DNA from: JBOIBN01 sp050739575 | GTDB taxonomy: Bacteria; Pseudomonadota; Gammaproteobacteria; JAKDMP01 | Assembly (NCBI GenBank): GCA_050739575.1 | Contig: JBOIBN010000085.1 | Location: 1-8,556, forward strand | Length of the DNA stretch: 8,556 bases | Direction of reading: 5' to 3' | Part shown: in pieces, positions 1-6,414 of the stretch | Layout: every line of letters begins with the position of its first letter | Position numbering within the stretch: position 1 is the first letter of the stretch | The notes under the pieces: model-generated | Seen by the model: only the letters and a program-made list of their open reading frames with translations | Told to the model about the DNA's origin: nothing | The model's database searches: none | Position numbers and translations under genes: made by a program

Positions 1-382
1 GGTAGAAAATCTCGGCAAGCTCCGGATGATGCCGGCCTTCGGCTTGCAATAGCCGGTGCAGCTCCATGGTTTCCTTCGAGAGCATGATCTCGAGTACGCG
101 CTCGCCGAAGACGGTGAGCAGGCGCCCAGGTTCGTCGCCGTGGTAACGGAATTCTTCACCGAACGCCGCGCTCAAACCTTCGCAGTGGCGCTGCACGATG
201 GCGCGGAAGAGATCTTCCTTGCTGCCGAATTGGTTGTAGACGGTTTGCTTGGAAACTCCTGCCTCCCGCGCGATGGATTCCATACTCGCCATCGCGTAGC
301 TCTCGCGCATGAACATGTCGCGGGCCGCTGTCAGGATGTCGGTGCGCTTCGAGCGGAACCCGTTTTCTTCGGTTGCGTTCAC
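1..382 (-). CDS. TetR/AcrR-family transcriptional repressor of the adjacent efflux pump (3' end outside window)
   Basis: The N-terminal 127 codons of a TetR-family regulator are visible, and the gene continues past the left edge. The start is GTG at 382, with AGGA about ten bases upstream. It overlaps the tolC-like stop codon by four bases (GTGA), so translation of the two is probably coupled. The helix-turn-helix occupies roughly residues 33-52: SMESIAREAGVSKQTVYNQF is the classic TetR signature, followed by GSKEDLF. The start of the ligand-binding domain (around residues 105-127, METMELHRLL-like with AEGRHHPELAEIF) resembles the AcrR/AefR-type C-terminal domain. Known family members are dimeric repressors released from DNA by small hydrophobic ligands. 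Its place in a pump operon beside two matching palindromes implies that it represses both pump arms and itself. The inducer cannot be read from the sequence. Confidence 0.93.
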   Translation of the reverse strand, partial: MNATEENGFRSKRTDILTAARDMFMRESYAMASMESIAREAGVSKQTVYNQFGSKEDLFRAIVQRHCEGLSAAFGEEFRYHGDEPGRLLTVFGERVLEIMLSKETMELHRLLQAEGRHHPELAEIFY

Positions 383-1701
383 GGGCTGCTTCCTGTGGCG
401 TTGGCGACCGGCAGGTGCAGAGCGGCGCCCGAGAGACCGCCTGTGGTTGCGAGAAGGGCATAGCCGGCAAGGATGTCGTCGCGCTGGGCGCGCACCAGTG
501 CCACCTCGGCATTGCGCACTTCCTGCGCCGCGTTCAGCACGTCGAGCAGCGTGCGTTCGCCGTGCCGGTGTTCAGCATCGACACCGTCGTAGGCGATGCG
601 TGCGGCGTCTAGCTGGGCCCGGATCGCGTCGATCGCCGAATGCGCTGCGGCATAGTCCTGCCAGGCACCAGCTGCCTCGGCGCGGGCTTGATCCTCAACG
701 GACCGGGCCTGGAGAGAAGCCGAGTCGGCGCGCGCCTGTGCCGCCGCGCTGCGCGCGCGTAACGAGCCCCCTTCCCAGATGGGAATGCTGACATCCACGC
801 CGACGACACGATCGGTAAGGTTCGAGAATCCGTATTGCGGGTTCACCTGACGGTTGATTTCCGCGTAGAGCCCCACCTCGGGATAAAGTGCATTGTGCGC
901 GGCGTCGGCCTGATCCGCCGCCGCCATGGCTGCAAAGCGCGCCGCGACCACGGAATAATTCTGGGTGGCGAGCGTTTCCGCCTGATCGAGGCTGACGGGT
1001 AAGGCTGGAACGATGTTGGGCAATGTAAGGGCCCCCGGTTCCCGGCCGATGATGGCTTGGTAACGCGCGCGGCTTTCGGCGAGCGCGGCATTGGCCTGAA
1101 TCCGCGCGGCGATCGCGCCTTGGAGACGCGATTGGGCCTGCGCCACGTCGGTCCGAGTGCCTTCGCCGTAGGCGAGCGATTGCTTCGCTGCTTTCACTTG
1201 TCGGCCGAGCACTTCGACGTTTTCGTTCTGCACCTTGAGCACGGCTTGGGCCGTGACCACGCCGAGATAGGCTTGGACGGCGGCGAGCAGGACGTTTGCT
1301 TCCTCCGCCCGGGTGTCGGCATGCGCGGCCGAGGCGTTGTTTTTGTTGGCGGCGACATCAGAGGAGACGCGTCCGCCCTGGTAAAGGGGCTGCTCGACGC
1401 GCAACGCGATCCGGCTCTGGTTGAGATCCGCGTCGAACTCGGTCGGTTGGGGAAAGAAGGTGATCTCACCGGTTTCGTTGTCGCGCGAAACACCGCCGGT
1501 CAGACCGAGTTGCGGATACCATCCACCCTCGGCGGCGCGCACGTCGCTTTCGGCGGCCGTCTGGCTGGCGCGGGCCGCACGCAGGAGCGGATTGTGCTGA
1601 TAGGCGTAGGCGAGCGCCTGATCCAGCGTTTCGGCCCGCGCGGCGGGAATCGCGAATGCCAGAACGATTGTTGCCGCGCACAGCAGCCGGGTTAAGGTCA
1701 T
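379..1701 (-). CDS. TolC-family outer-membrane efflux channel
   Basis: This 440-aa protein is the outer-membrane exit duct for the adaptor and transporter encoded divergently. The start at 1701 is chosen because AGAGGA lies just upstream and because the protein then begins with a signal peptide: a hydrophobic core at residues 6-20 and a likely cleavage after ARA at residue 23. A longer in-frame start at 1767 would put the promoter and operator inside the coding region and hide the signal peptide. The mature protein shows the two-fold TolC repeat. In each half a strand segment (ALRVEQPLYQGGRV; VGVDVSIPIWEGGSL) is followed by a long Ala/Gln-rich coiled-coil helix pair containing GEGTRTDVAQAQSRL or GERTLLDVLNAAQEV. 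The length is usual for the family. There is no lipobox, so it is not a NodT/OprM-type lipoprotein. It is the first gene of the minus-strand operon, upstream of the TetR gene. Confidence 0.95.
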   Translation of the reverse strand: MTLTRLLCAATIVLAFAIPAARAETLDQALAYAYQHNPLLRAARASQTAAESDVRAAEGGWYPQLGLTGGVSRDNETGEITFFPQPTEFDADLNQSRIALRVEQPLYQGGRVSSDVAANKNNASAAHADTRAEEANVLLAAVQAYLGVVTAQAVLKVQNENVEVLGRQVKAAKQSLAYGEGTRTDVAQAQSRLQGAIAARIQANAALAESRARYQAIIGREPGALTLPNIVPALPVSLDQAETLATQNYSVVAARFAAMAAADQADAAHNALYPEVGLYAEINRQVNPQYGFSNLTDRVVGVDVSIPIWEGGSLRARSAAAQARADSASLQARSVEDQARAEAAGAWQDYAAAHSAIDAIRAQLDAARIAYDGVDAEHRHGERTLLDVLNAAQEVRNAEVALVRAQRDDILAGYALLATTGGLSGAALHLPVANATGSSP

Positions 1702-1709
1702 GCTTCCTC

Positions 1710-1730
1710 TGGACTGGACGGTCCAGTCCA
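1710..1730. promoter_or_regulatory. Operator 1: perfect 21-bp palindrome at the tolC-tetR promoter
   Basis: Two tandem TGGAC half-sites, a central G at 1720, and two tandem GTCCA half-sites make a perfect 10+1+10 palindrome. It starts at the last base of the tolC -10 box and covers the predicted transcription start, ending nine bases before the ATG. This is a classic repressor position. The shared architecture with the second site near emrA, and the TetR gene in the same locus, make that TetR protein the likely binder. The palindrome is seen directly; the binding partner is inferred. Confidence 0.8.
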
Positions 1731-1758
1731 TTCTAAAGACTCTTCGAGACCCTTGCAA
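1730..1758 (-). promoter_or_regulatory. Sigma-70-type promoter for the tolC-tetR operon
   Basis: On the minus strand, TTGCAA (1758-1753) and TAGAAT (1735-1730) are separated by exactly 17 bases. The -10 box matches consensus at 5 of 6 positions and the -35 box at 4 of 6. The predicted start near 1723 falls inside operator 1, giving a leader of about 22 bases before the tolC ATG. Called by eye from consensus and position. Confidence 0.6.
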
Positions 1759-1772
1759 TACAGGCAAACCAA

Positions 1773-1802
1773 TTGACTGATAGGCGGCCCACGTCTTAAA
1801 CT
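1773..1802 (+). promoter_or_regulatory. Sigma-70-type promoter for the emrA-emrB operon
   Basis: TTGACT (1773-1778, 5 of 6 to consensus) is followed after 18 bases by TAAACT (1797-1802, 4 of 6). The -10 box lies inside operator 2, so a bound repressor would block polymerase. The emrA ATG is 30 bases downstream. The -10 is imperfect and the spacer is one base longer than ideal, so the promoter is moderately supported. Confidence 0.5.
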
Positions 1803-1817
1803 AGACCGTCAAGTCCA
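1797..1817. promoter_or_regulatory. Operator 2: imperfect 21-bp palindrome at the emrAB promoter
   Basis: This site has the same 5-5-1-5-5 layout as operator 1: TAAAC, TAGAC, a central C, GTCAA, GTCCA. It matches operator 1 at 16 of 21 positions, and its own arms pair at 7 of 10. It covers the proposed emrA -10 box. The centre-to-centre distance from operator 1 is 87 bp. The weaker symmetry suggests lower affinity than operator 1, which is inference. Confidence 0.65.
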
Positions 1818-1831
1818 TTTTCGGGGCCCTC

Positions 1832-2890
1832 ATGGCGGACAACGAAGAAAAAAGCCAACCGCGCCCATGGGTACGGCGACTGCGCATTGCCCTGATGATC
1901 CTGGGGCCCGTCGCGCTGATCGTCGGCGGCCTTTGGTATTACCTCAGCCACAAGGGTTACGAGAGCACCGACGATGCCTATGTGCAGGCCAATACGGTCA
2001 CGATCAGCCCTCAAATTCCGGGCCGGGTGGCCGCTGTTCCGGTGCATGAGAACCAACGGGTCGCAAAGGGCGACGTGCTGCTGCGTCTCGATTCCGCGCC
2101 CTACGAAGCGGCCTACGAGGCGGCACAGGCCAGACTGACCGCCGCCGGCGCCCAGGTGCGTGCACTCGAAGCCCAGTACCAGGCATTCACTGCCCAGATC
2201 GCGGGCGCCCAATCCGAGGTCGCGTATCTCGGCCGCGAGGTCAAACGCCAGGGTCCGCTGGCCCGGAAGAACGTGATTACCAACGCCAAGCTTGACGCGG
2301 TGAACACTCAACTCGAACAGGCGCAGCACAAGGTCACGGCACTTCAGGCACAGCGCGATCAGTTACTCGCGCGCCTCGGGGGCAATCCCGAGCAGCCGGT
2401 GAATGAGAACCCCGATTACAAAGCGGCGGCGGCCGCGCTGGCAAAGGCGAAGCTCGATCTTTCTTATACCGTCGTGCGCGCACCGGCGCAGGGCATTGCC
2501 GGTTCCGTGACGGTGCGCCCCGGCGATGTGCTCTCGGCCGGTTCGCCTGCGTTGCCGCTGGTCGAGACGGCCGTTTTCTGGATCAAGGCCAATTTCAAGG
2601 AGACCCAGCTCACGCACATGCACCCGGGCCAGCCGGTCACGGTGAGCGTGGACGCGTATCCGGGCAAAACCTGGAAGGCGCACGTAGCGAGCATCAGCCC
2701 CGGCTCCGGCGAGTCCTTCGCGCTGCTGCCGCCGCAGAATGCGACCGGCAACTGGGTCAAGGTCGTCCAACGCATCCCGGTGCGCATCGCGCTCGACCCC
2801 GGCCAGTCGGGACCAGAATTGAGCGTAGGCATGAGTGCGGAAGTAACCGTTTACGTGGGCGGACACAAGAATCACCAGCAGGGGCAATGA
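1832..2890 (+). CDS. emrA: EmrA/HlyD-family periplasmic adaptor (membrane fusion protein)
   Basis: This 352-aa adaptor bridges the inner-membrane MFS transporter and the TolC-type channel. A short charged cytoplasmic N-terminus leads into one membrane anchor (residues 19-38). The first lipoyl half follows (about 43-87: ESTDDAYVQAN, then SPQIPGRVAAVPVHENQRVAKGDVLLRLD), then a helical hairpin rich in Ala/Gln/Glu (about 88-190), the second lipoyl half (about 206-243, VRAPAQGIAG then VRPGDVLSAG) and the beta-barrel domain. From residue 291 the stretch GSGESFALLPPQNATGNW, followed by VKVVQRIPVRI, is the hallmark of the EmrA subgroup rather than of RND adaptors. It is somewhat shorter than E. coli EmrA (390 aa). 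The gene overlaps the transporter start by four bases (ATGA). No strong Shine-Dalgarno is seen, only a GGGG run 5-8 bases upstream of the ATG. Confidence 0.95.
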   Translation: MADNEEKSQPRPWVRRLRIALMILGPVALIVGGLWYYLSHKGYESTDDAYVQANTVTISPQIPGRVAAVPVHENQRVAKGDVLLRLDSAPYEAAYEAAQARLTAAGAQVRALEAQYQAFTAQIAGAQSEVAYLGREVKRQGPLARKNVITNAKLDAVNTQLEQAQHKVTALQAQRDQLLARLGGNPEQPVNENPDYKAAAAALAKAKLDLSYTVVRAPAQGIAGSVTVRPGDVLSAGSPALPLVETAVFWIKANFKETQLTHMHPGQPVTVSVDAYPGKTWKAHVASISPGSGESFALLPPQNATGNWVKVVQRIPVRIALDPGQSGPELSVGMSAEVTVYVGGHKNHQQGQ

Positions 2891-4422
2891 ACCTCGACCA
2901 CGGCCAGCATCTGCACCGCGGTCCCATCACCTTCGCGGTGATGCTCGCGGCGCTGATGCAGGTGCTCGACATGACGATCGCCAACGTCGCGATACCGCAC
3001 ATGCAGGGCAGCTTCTCGACCGATCTCGACAGCATCAAGTGGGTGCTCACCTCCTACATCGTGGCTTCGGCGGTGGCAACGCCGCTGATGGGTTGGCTCG
3101 CCGAACGCTACGGGCGGCGCAACGTGCTGCTGGTCAGCGTCGCCGGATTCGCCTTTTTCTCCTTCATGGTGGGCGCCTCGACCAGCCTCACGGAGGTGGT
3201 GCTCGCCCGCATTTTCCAGGGCATACTCGGCGCCGCCTTCACGCCGCTCGCACAGGCGATTTTGCTCGACACGTATCCGCGCGAGCGGCACGGCACGGCG
3301 ATGGCGATCTTCGTCATGGGCATACTGGTCGGACCGGTGCTCGGACCGACCGTCGGCGGCTACATCACCGAATTTTACAGTTGGCGCTGGAATTTTTTCA
3401 TCAACGTGCCACTCGGCCTGATCACCTTTCTCATGATCTGGAACTTCCTGCCGGTGCGTCCGCACGGCAAGACACGCAACTTCGACATGCTCGGATTCAT
3501 CATCCTCAGCCTCGGCGTAGGCGCGCTGCAATTCACGTTCGATCGCGGTAGCGCCAAAAACTGGTTTTCCTCGACCGAGATCGTGTTCGCGGCGGCCACC
3601 GCTTTCGTCATGCTGTGGATCTACCCTTGGTATGCGAGTCTGAAGAAGCAACCGTTTGTGAGCATGCGTCTGTTCCGCGACCGCAATTTCGCGCTCGGCA
3701 ACCTGATGATGCTGGCCATCGGTATGGCGCTGCTTGCGACGCTCTCGCTGCTGCCGCCCATGATGCAGGAACTGCTGAACTATCCAGTGTTCACGACCGG
3801 GTTGATCCTCGCGCCGCGCGGCATCGGGGCGCTGCTGGCGGCAGTCCTCGTCGGCCGATTGATCACACGCGTGGACCCACGGGCGCTCATTGTCGCGGGG
3901 CTGCTGATCAACGTCTTTGCGCTCTACGAACTCAGCCGGCTTTATCTCCAGATTGACGACTTCTTCATCGTCTGGACCGGCTTCGTGCAGGGCATCGGCC
4001 TCGGCCTGGTTTTCGTGCCGCTCACCACCGTGGCGTTTTCGACCTTGCCCCCGCAACTCAGGAACGAGGCGACGCCGATCTTCAACCTGATCCGCAACAT
4101 TGGTTCGAGCATCGGCATCTCCATCGTGTTCACGCTGCTCAGCCGCAACGTCCAGGAGAATCACGCGGCGATCGCCGAGAGCATGAATCCGTTCAATTCG
4201 GCGCTCACGGAGTTCCTGCACAAGGTTCCCATGCCTCGGCTCGAGGCGTTAGGCATCCTGAACGGCGAAATCACCCGTCAGGCGACGATGATCGCCTACA
4301 ACGACGACTTCCTGCTGATGTCCGCGCTCATGTTGTTGATGGTCCCCTTTGCGATGGCGATGCGTTACCGCTTCGGCCCCGACTCCGAAACTGCAGGTGA
4401 CGTGGCGGCAGCCATGGATTAG
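2887..4422 (+). CDS. emrB: EmrB/QacA-family (DHA2) MFS multidrug transporter
   Basis: This 511-aa inner-membrane, proton-driven exporter has the length and hydrophobic pattern of the 14-helix DHA2 family. Family motifs are visible in order: LDMTIANVAIP in helix 1 (Asp28 in motif D1), the loop 2-3 motif A GWLAERYGRR (residues 69-78), motif B with Arg108 and QG at 111-112, and the antiporter motif C GILVGPVLGPTVGG (145-158). WRWNFFINVPLG, typical of EmrB proteins, follows. Known members export hydrophobic drugs, uncouplers, fatty acids or bile-type compounds; the substrate cannot be assigned from sequence. It is translationally coupled to the adaptor through the ATGA overlap and is the last gene of the plus-strand pump operon. 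No clear terminator follows it. Confidence 0.95.
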   Translation: MNLDHGQHLHRGPITFAVMLAALMQVLDMTIANVAIPHMQGSFSTDLDSIKWVLTSYIVASAVATPLMGWLAERYGRRNVLLVSVAGFAFFSFMVGASTSLTEVVLARIFQGILGAAFTPLAQAILLDTYPRERHGTAMAIFVMGILVGPVLGPTVGGYITEFYSWRWNFFINVPLGLITFLMIWNFLPVRPHGKTRNFDMLGFIILSLGVGALQFTFDRGSAKNWFSSTEIVFAAATAFVMLWIYPWYASLKKQPFVSMRLFRDRNFALGNLMMLAIGMALLATLSLLPPMMQELLNYPVFTTGLILAPRGIGALLAAVLVGRLITRVDPRALIVAGLLINVFALYELSRLYLQIDDFFIVWTGFVQGIGLGLVFVPLTTVAFSTLPPQLRNEATPIFNLIRNIGSSIGISIVFTLLSRNVQENHAAIAESMNPFNSALTEFLHKVPMPRLEALGILNGEITRQATMIAYNDDFLLMSALMLLMVPFAMAMRYRFGPDSETAGDVAAAMD

Positions 4423-4430
4423 TCCCTCAA

Positions 4431-4439
4431 TGCTAGAAT
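4431..4439 (+). promoter_or_regulatory. Extended -10 promoter for the 68-aa protein
   Basis: TG, one base, then TAGAAT (4434-4439) form an extended -10 element starting nine bases after the emrB stop codon. No good -35 box lies 16-18 bases upstream, which extended -10 promoters do not need. The predicted start is near 4446, about 19 bases before the preferred ATG at 4465. Consensus match only. Confidence 0.4.
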
Positions 4440-4464
4440 CTTCACGACTATGGAGCGGTCTGCA

Positions 4465-4671
4465 ATGAAGAAATTCGGCGTCAAAATCACCATGCCCGAG
4501 GACGATCCCATGCGGGCCGAACACCTGCTGGGGCCGGACTGGGCGGCGACCCGCTGGTTCGATACGTCGGAGGAGCGCGACGACTGGATCGAAGAACAGC
4601 GGCACGAGCATCTCTACTCGCGCCGCGGCGACGTCGTGAGCGAGCTCTTCGAGGCGATCGAACACGATTGA
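4465..4671 (+). CDS. Small acidic protein of unknown function (68 aa)
   Basis: I do not recognise a named family. The start at 4465 is preferred over the in-frame ATG at 4450. A GGAG sits nine bases upstream of 4465, while 4450 would lie only a few bases after the predicted transcription start. The protein begins MKKFGVKITMPEDDPMRAEH and continues with a GPDW-x-ATRWF core, an acidic helix-like stretch EERDDWIEEQRHE, SRRGD, and an acidic helix at the C-terminus (VSELFEAIEHD). It has no signal peptide, membrane helix or cysteine, so a soluble cytoplasmic protein is expected. The Trp/Asp-rich core and codon use like its neighbours argue for a real gene. It lies between the pump operon and patB on the same strand, and the context gives no functional hint. 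Confidence 0.7.
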   Translation: MKKFGVKITMPEDDPMRAEHLLGPDWAATRWFDTSEERDDWIEEQRHEHLYSRRGDVVSELFEAIEHD

Positions 4672-4675
4672 CCTT

Positions 4676-4702
4676 CTGCGCACGCGTTTTGGGCATGCGC
4701 AG
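4676..4702. other. Stem-loop just after the 68-aa gene
   Basis: CTGCGCA (4676-4682) pairs perfectly with TGCGCAG (4696-4702) across a 13-base loop, starting four bases after the stop codon. No T-run follows, so it is not a standard intrinsic terminator. It may protect the 3' end of the transcript or mark the edge of the following repeat. Confidence 0.35.
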
Positions 4703-4703
4703 C

Positions 4704-4850
4704 TAACCGCAGAGATCACGGAACACGCCGAGTCAAGAATGCAAATTCGGCTTGGATCGGAACTCGGCCGAATCCGGACTATGCGCCGCAACCATCTCGG
4801 CCAACGGGCGATTTTCCAGGCAAGCTCAGCGATCTCTGCGTGCTCTGCGT
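4704..4850. repeat. Degenerate dispersed inverted-repeat element upstream of patB
   Basis: CGCAGAGATC at 4708-4717 is repeated exactly inverted at 4831-4840. The right end continues with a second GCTCTGCG unit (4842-4849), giving the GCAGAG...GCAGAG pattern when read on the minus strand. Such CGCAGAG-rich ends recur between genes in many proteobacterial and environmental genomes and give characteristic false translations (SLRALRL-type forward, AEHAEIAE-type reverse), both present here. Inside lies a further perfect 7-bp inverted repeat (ATTCGGC 4745-4751 with GCCGAAT 4767-4773). There is no transposase, so it resembles a non-autonomous or MITE-like relic. Family membership is from memory of the pattern, not a search. 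Confidence 0.5.
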
Positions 4851-4880
4851 TTGAATACACAGACTGGAAAGACTGACGAG

Positions 4881-6029
4881 ATGAAAGGCAATGATTTCGA
4901 TCACGTGCCCGACCGGCGTGGCACGGCGAGCGTCAAGTGGGACCGCTATGGCGGCCGTGACGTGCTGCCATTGTGGGTCGCCGACATGGACTTCCCGGCG
5001 CCGGCCCCCGTCATTGAAGCGCTTGCCAATCGTGTCCGCCACGGCGTGTTCGGCTACACGCACGTCTCGGAGTCGCTCGTCGAGGCCGTGCTTGCGCATG
5101 TGGACGAACATTACGCTTGGACAATCGAGCGCGAGTGGCTGGTTTGGCTGCCGGGCGCGGTGCCGGCGCTTAACGCCGCCTGCCGGCTCATCGCGCGTGA
5201 GAACGCGGTCGTCACGACGACGCCAATTTATCCGCCCTTTCTGGCTGCGCCCGTCAACATGGGACGCCAGCTCTCCGAAGTTCCGTTCGACACGGAGTCG
5301 GAACGCGCCGTGCTCGATCTCGATCGGCTCGAACGGTCGTTCGCGGATCGCGGCAAATTATTTCTCTTCTGCAATCCGCATAATCCGCTCGGGCGGGTGT
5401 TTACAGAACCGGAACTCGTGGCGCTCGCCGAGCGCGCGCTGCGCCATGACGTCCTGATCGTTTCCGATGAAGTGCATGCCGATCTCGTGCTCGAACCGGG
5501 GCTTCAACATCGCCCGCTCGCTGCGGTGGCACCGGAACTCGCGGCGCGCACGATTACGCTTCTATCGCCCTCGAAAACCTTCAATCTCGCCGGACTTGGC
5601 TTCGCCTACGCAGTCATTCCCGATGCACAATTACGGCGCCGGTTCCGCTCTGCGATCGACGGCATCCTGCCCTACGTCAACGCGCTTGCCTACGCCGCCG
5701 CCGAAGCCGCCTATACCGATGGCTGGAACTGGCACGCGGCACTGATCCGCTACCTGCGCGCCAACCGAGACCGCGTCACCGAAGCGCTAGCCGCGCTCCC
5801 GGCCGTCGGAGCGGCGCCGCCCGAGGGAACCTATCTTTACTGGATGGACTTACGCGACAGTGGAATCGAGGAACCCGTGCGTCATTTTGTGCGTCACGGG
5901 GTCGGGCTCTCGGACGGCGCAGATTTCGGCGCACCCGGCTTCGCCCGGCTCAACTTTGCCTGCCCGCGCGCGACGCTTGACGTTGCGCTTGGACGAATCG
6001 CCGCAGCCTTGCGAACCGGTGAGGGATAA
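4881..6029 (+). CDS. patB: PatB/MalY-type PLP-dependent C-S lyase (cystathionine beta-lyase-like aminotransferase)
   Basis: This 382-aa cytoplasmic fold-type I PLP enzyme would cleave the carbon-sulphur bond of cystathionine, cysteine or cysteine conjugates, giving pyruvate, ammonia and a thiol. The N-terminus FDHVPDRRGTASVKWD followed by LPLWVADMDFPAP is the signature of the MalY/PatB subgroup. Cofactor-site motifs follow: CNPHNPLGR (Asn165), SDEVHADL (Asp196 for the pyridine nitrogen) and SPSKTFNLAGL with Schiff-base Lys232, close to Lys233 of MalY. The length matches the family (about 385-390). The start at 4881 gives the family N-terminus; an in-frame extension to 4752 translates the repeat and is rejected. 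GACGAG precedes the ATG. MalY-like regulatory activity is possible but not indicated. No sulphur-metabolism genes adjoin it, so the physiological substrate is open. Confidence 0.92.
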   Translation: MKGNDFDHVPDRRGTASVKWDRYGGRDVLPLWVADMDFPAPAPVIEALANRVRHGVFGYTHVSESLVEAVLAHVDEHYAWTIEREWLVWLPGAVPALNAACRLIARENAVVTTTPIYPPFLAAPVNMGRQLSEVPFDTESERAVLDLDRLERSFADRGKLFLFCNPHNPLGRVFTEPELVALAERALRHDVLIVSDEVHADLVLEPGLQHRPLAAVAPELAARTITLLSPSKTFNLAGLGFAYAVIPDAQLRRRFRSAIDGILPYVNALAYAAAEAAYTDGWNWHAALIRYLRANRDRVTEALAALPAVGAAPPEGTYLYWMDLRDSGIEEPVRHFVRHGVGLSDGADFGAPGFARLNFACPRATLDVALGRIAAALRTGEG

Positions 6030-6165
6030 GGCGTGAGGATAAAAGACTTGCCTTCATCCGGATGGGGGAGAAGATCGGCGAGGGTGAACAATCACACGTA
6101 ATACAGGCAGCGCTACTCAGCGTGTCAGTGTGCTCTAACGCTCGCTATCCCTTACGCCTCGCATC
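6022..6165. repeat. Repeat-like inverted arms flanking the patB-rubredoxin gap
   Basis: AGGCGTGAGG-ATA (6029-6041) and the reverse complement of 6146-6159 (AGGCGTAAGGGATA) match apart from one substitution and one gap. They bracket about 105 bases with no open reading frame of note. The left arm overlaps the last codons of patB. Within the interval sits a 10-bp self-complementary CATCCGGATG (6055-6064) followed by GGGGGAGAAG, reminiscent of short intergenic repeats seen in other proteobacteria. The 158-bp gap otherwise shows nothing gene-like. A decayed mobile repeat is an inference. Confidence 0.35.
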
Positions 6166-6187
6166 ATTCCGGGCAGGAGGATCTGGT

Positions 6188-6358
6188 TCATAATTCCACC
6201 ATCTCGAAGTCTTCTTTGGGGGCACCGCAGTCCGGGCAGCTCCAAGTGATTGGGATGTCTTCCCAGCGGGTGCCCGGAGCCACTCCGCCGAGGGGATCGC
6301 CTTCGGCCTCATCATAGATGTAGCCGCAGACGACGCACATGTACTTGCGATATTCCAC
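6188..6358 (-). CDS. rubA: Rubredoxin
   Basis: This small iron protein carries electrons through a mononuclear Fe(Cys)4 centre. The ligand pairs are CVVC (Cys8, Cys11) followed by GYIYDEAEGDP, and CPDC (Cys41, Cys44) followed by GAPKEDFEMVEL; GTRWEDIP lies between. This is the complete single-domain fold, 56 aa from the GTG start at 6358, and MEYRKYMC is the N-terminus I remember for many proteobacterial rubredoxins. In-frame ATGs at 6388 and 6412 would add 10 or 18 residues. The 6412 start would leave two bases to thiD. An AATAAT at 6392-6387 on the minus strand could be the -10 box, which would favour the GTG, but the GTG has only a weak AAGA upstream. Partners could be rubrerythrin, alkane hydroxylase or rubredoxin reductase; none is in the window. 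Confidence 0.9.
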   Translation of the reverse strand: MEYRKYMCVVCGYIYDEAEGDPLGGVAPGTRWEDIPITWSCPDCGAPKEDFEMVEL

Positions 6359-6414
6359 TCTTGGATCGAATTTGAGCCGATGACGCATTATTTTCGCATG
6401 AGGACCGTGCATCC

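Noticed and set aside
56..791. Plus-strand and other-frame open frames across the TetR and TolC genes (including 156-512 minus)
   Set aside because: They are Arg/Ala-rich shadows of the real minus-strand genes, with no recognisable motifs or ribosome sites.
1702..1767. A 22-residue N-terminal extension of the TolC-family protein
   Set aside because: It would translate through the -10 box and the perfect palindrome and bury the signal peptide; the ATG at 1701 has AGAGGA and a normal secretion signal.
2872..4221. A 449-codon open frame on the minus strand, antisense to the emrB gene
   Set aside because: It lies opposite a textbook MFS transporter. Its translation is extremely rich in Glu, His, Arg and Asp without any fold-like pattern, as expected from the mirror of a GC-rich membrane-protein gene.
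4676..4702. Intrinsic terminator after the 68-aa gene
   Set aside because: The 7-bp stem has a 13-base loop and no following T-run, so it is listed only as a stem-loop.
6179..6197. GATCTGGTTCAT, resembling part of the conserved TPP riboswitch
   Set aside because: The CTGAGA and GGGTGC-type elements and the pairing partners are absent, and the site lies over 200 bases from thiD, overlapping the rubredoxin 3' end.
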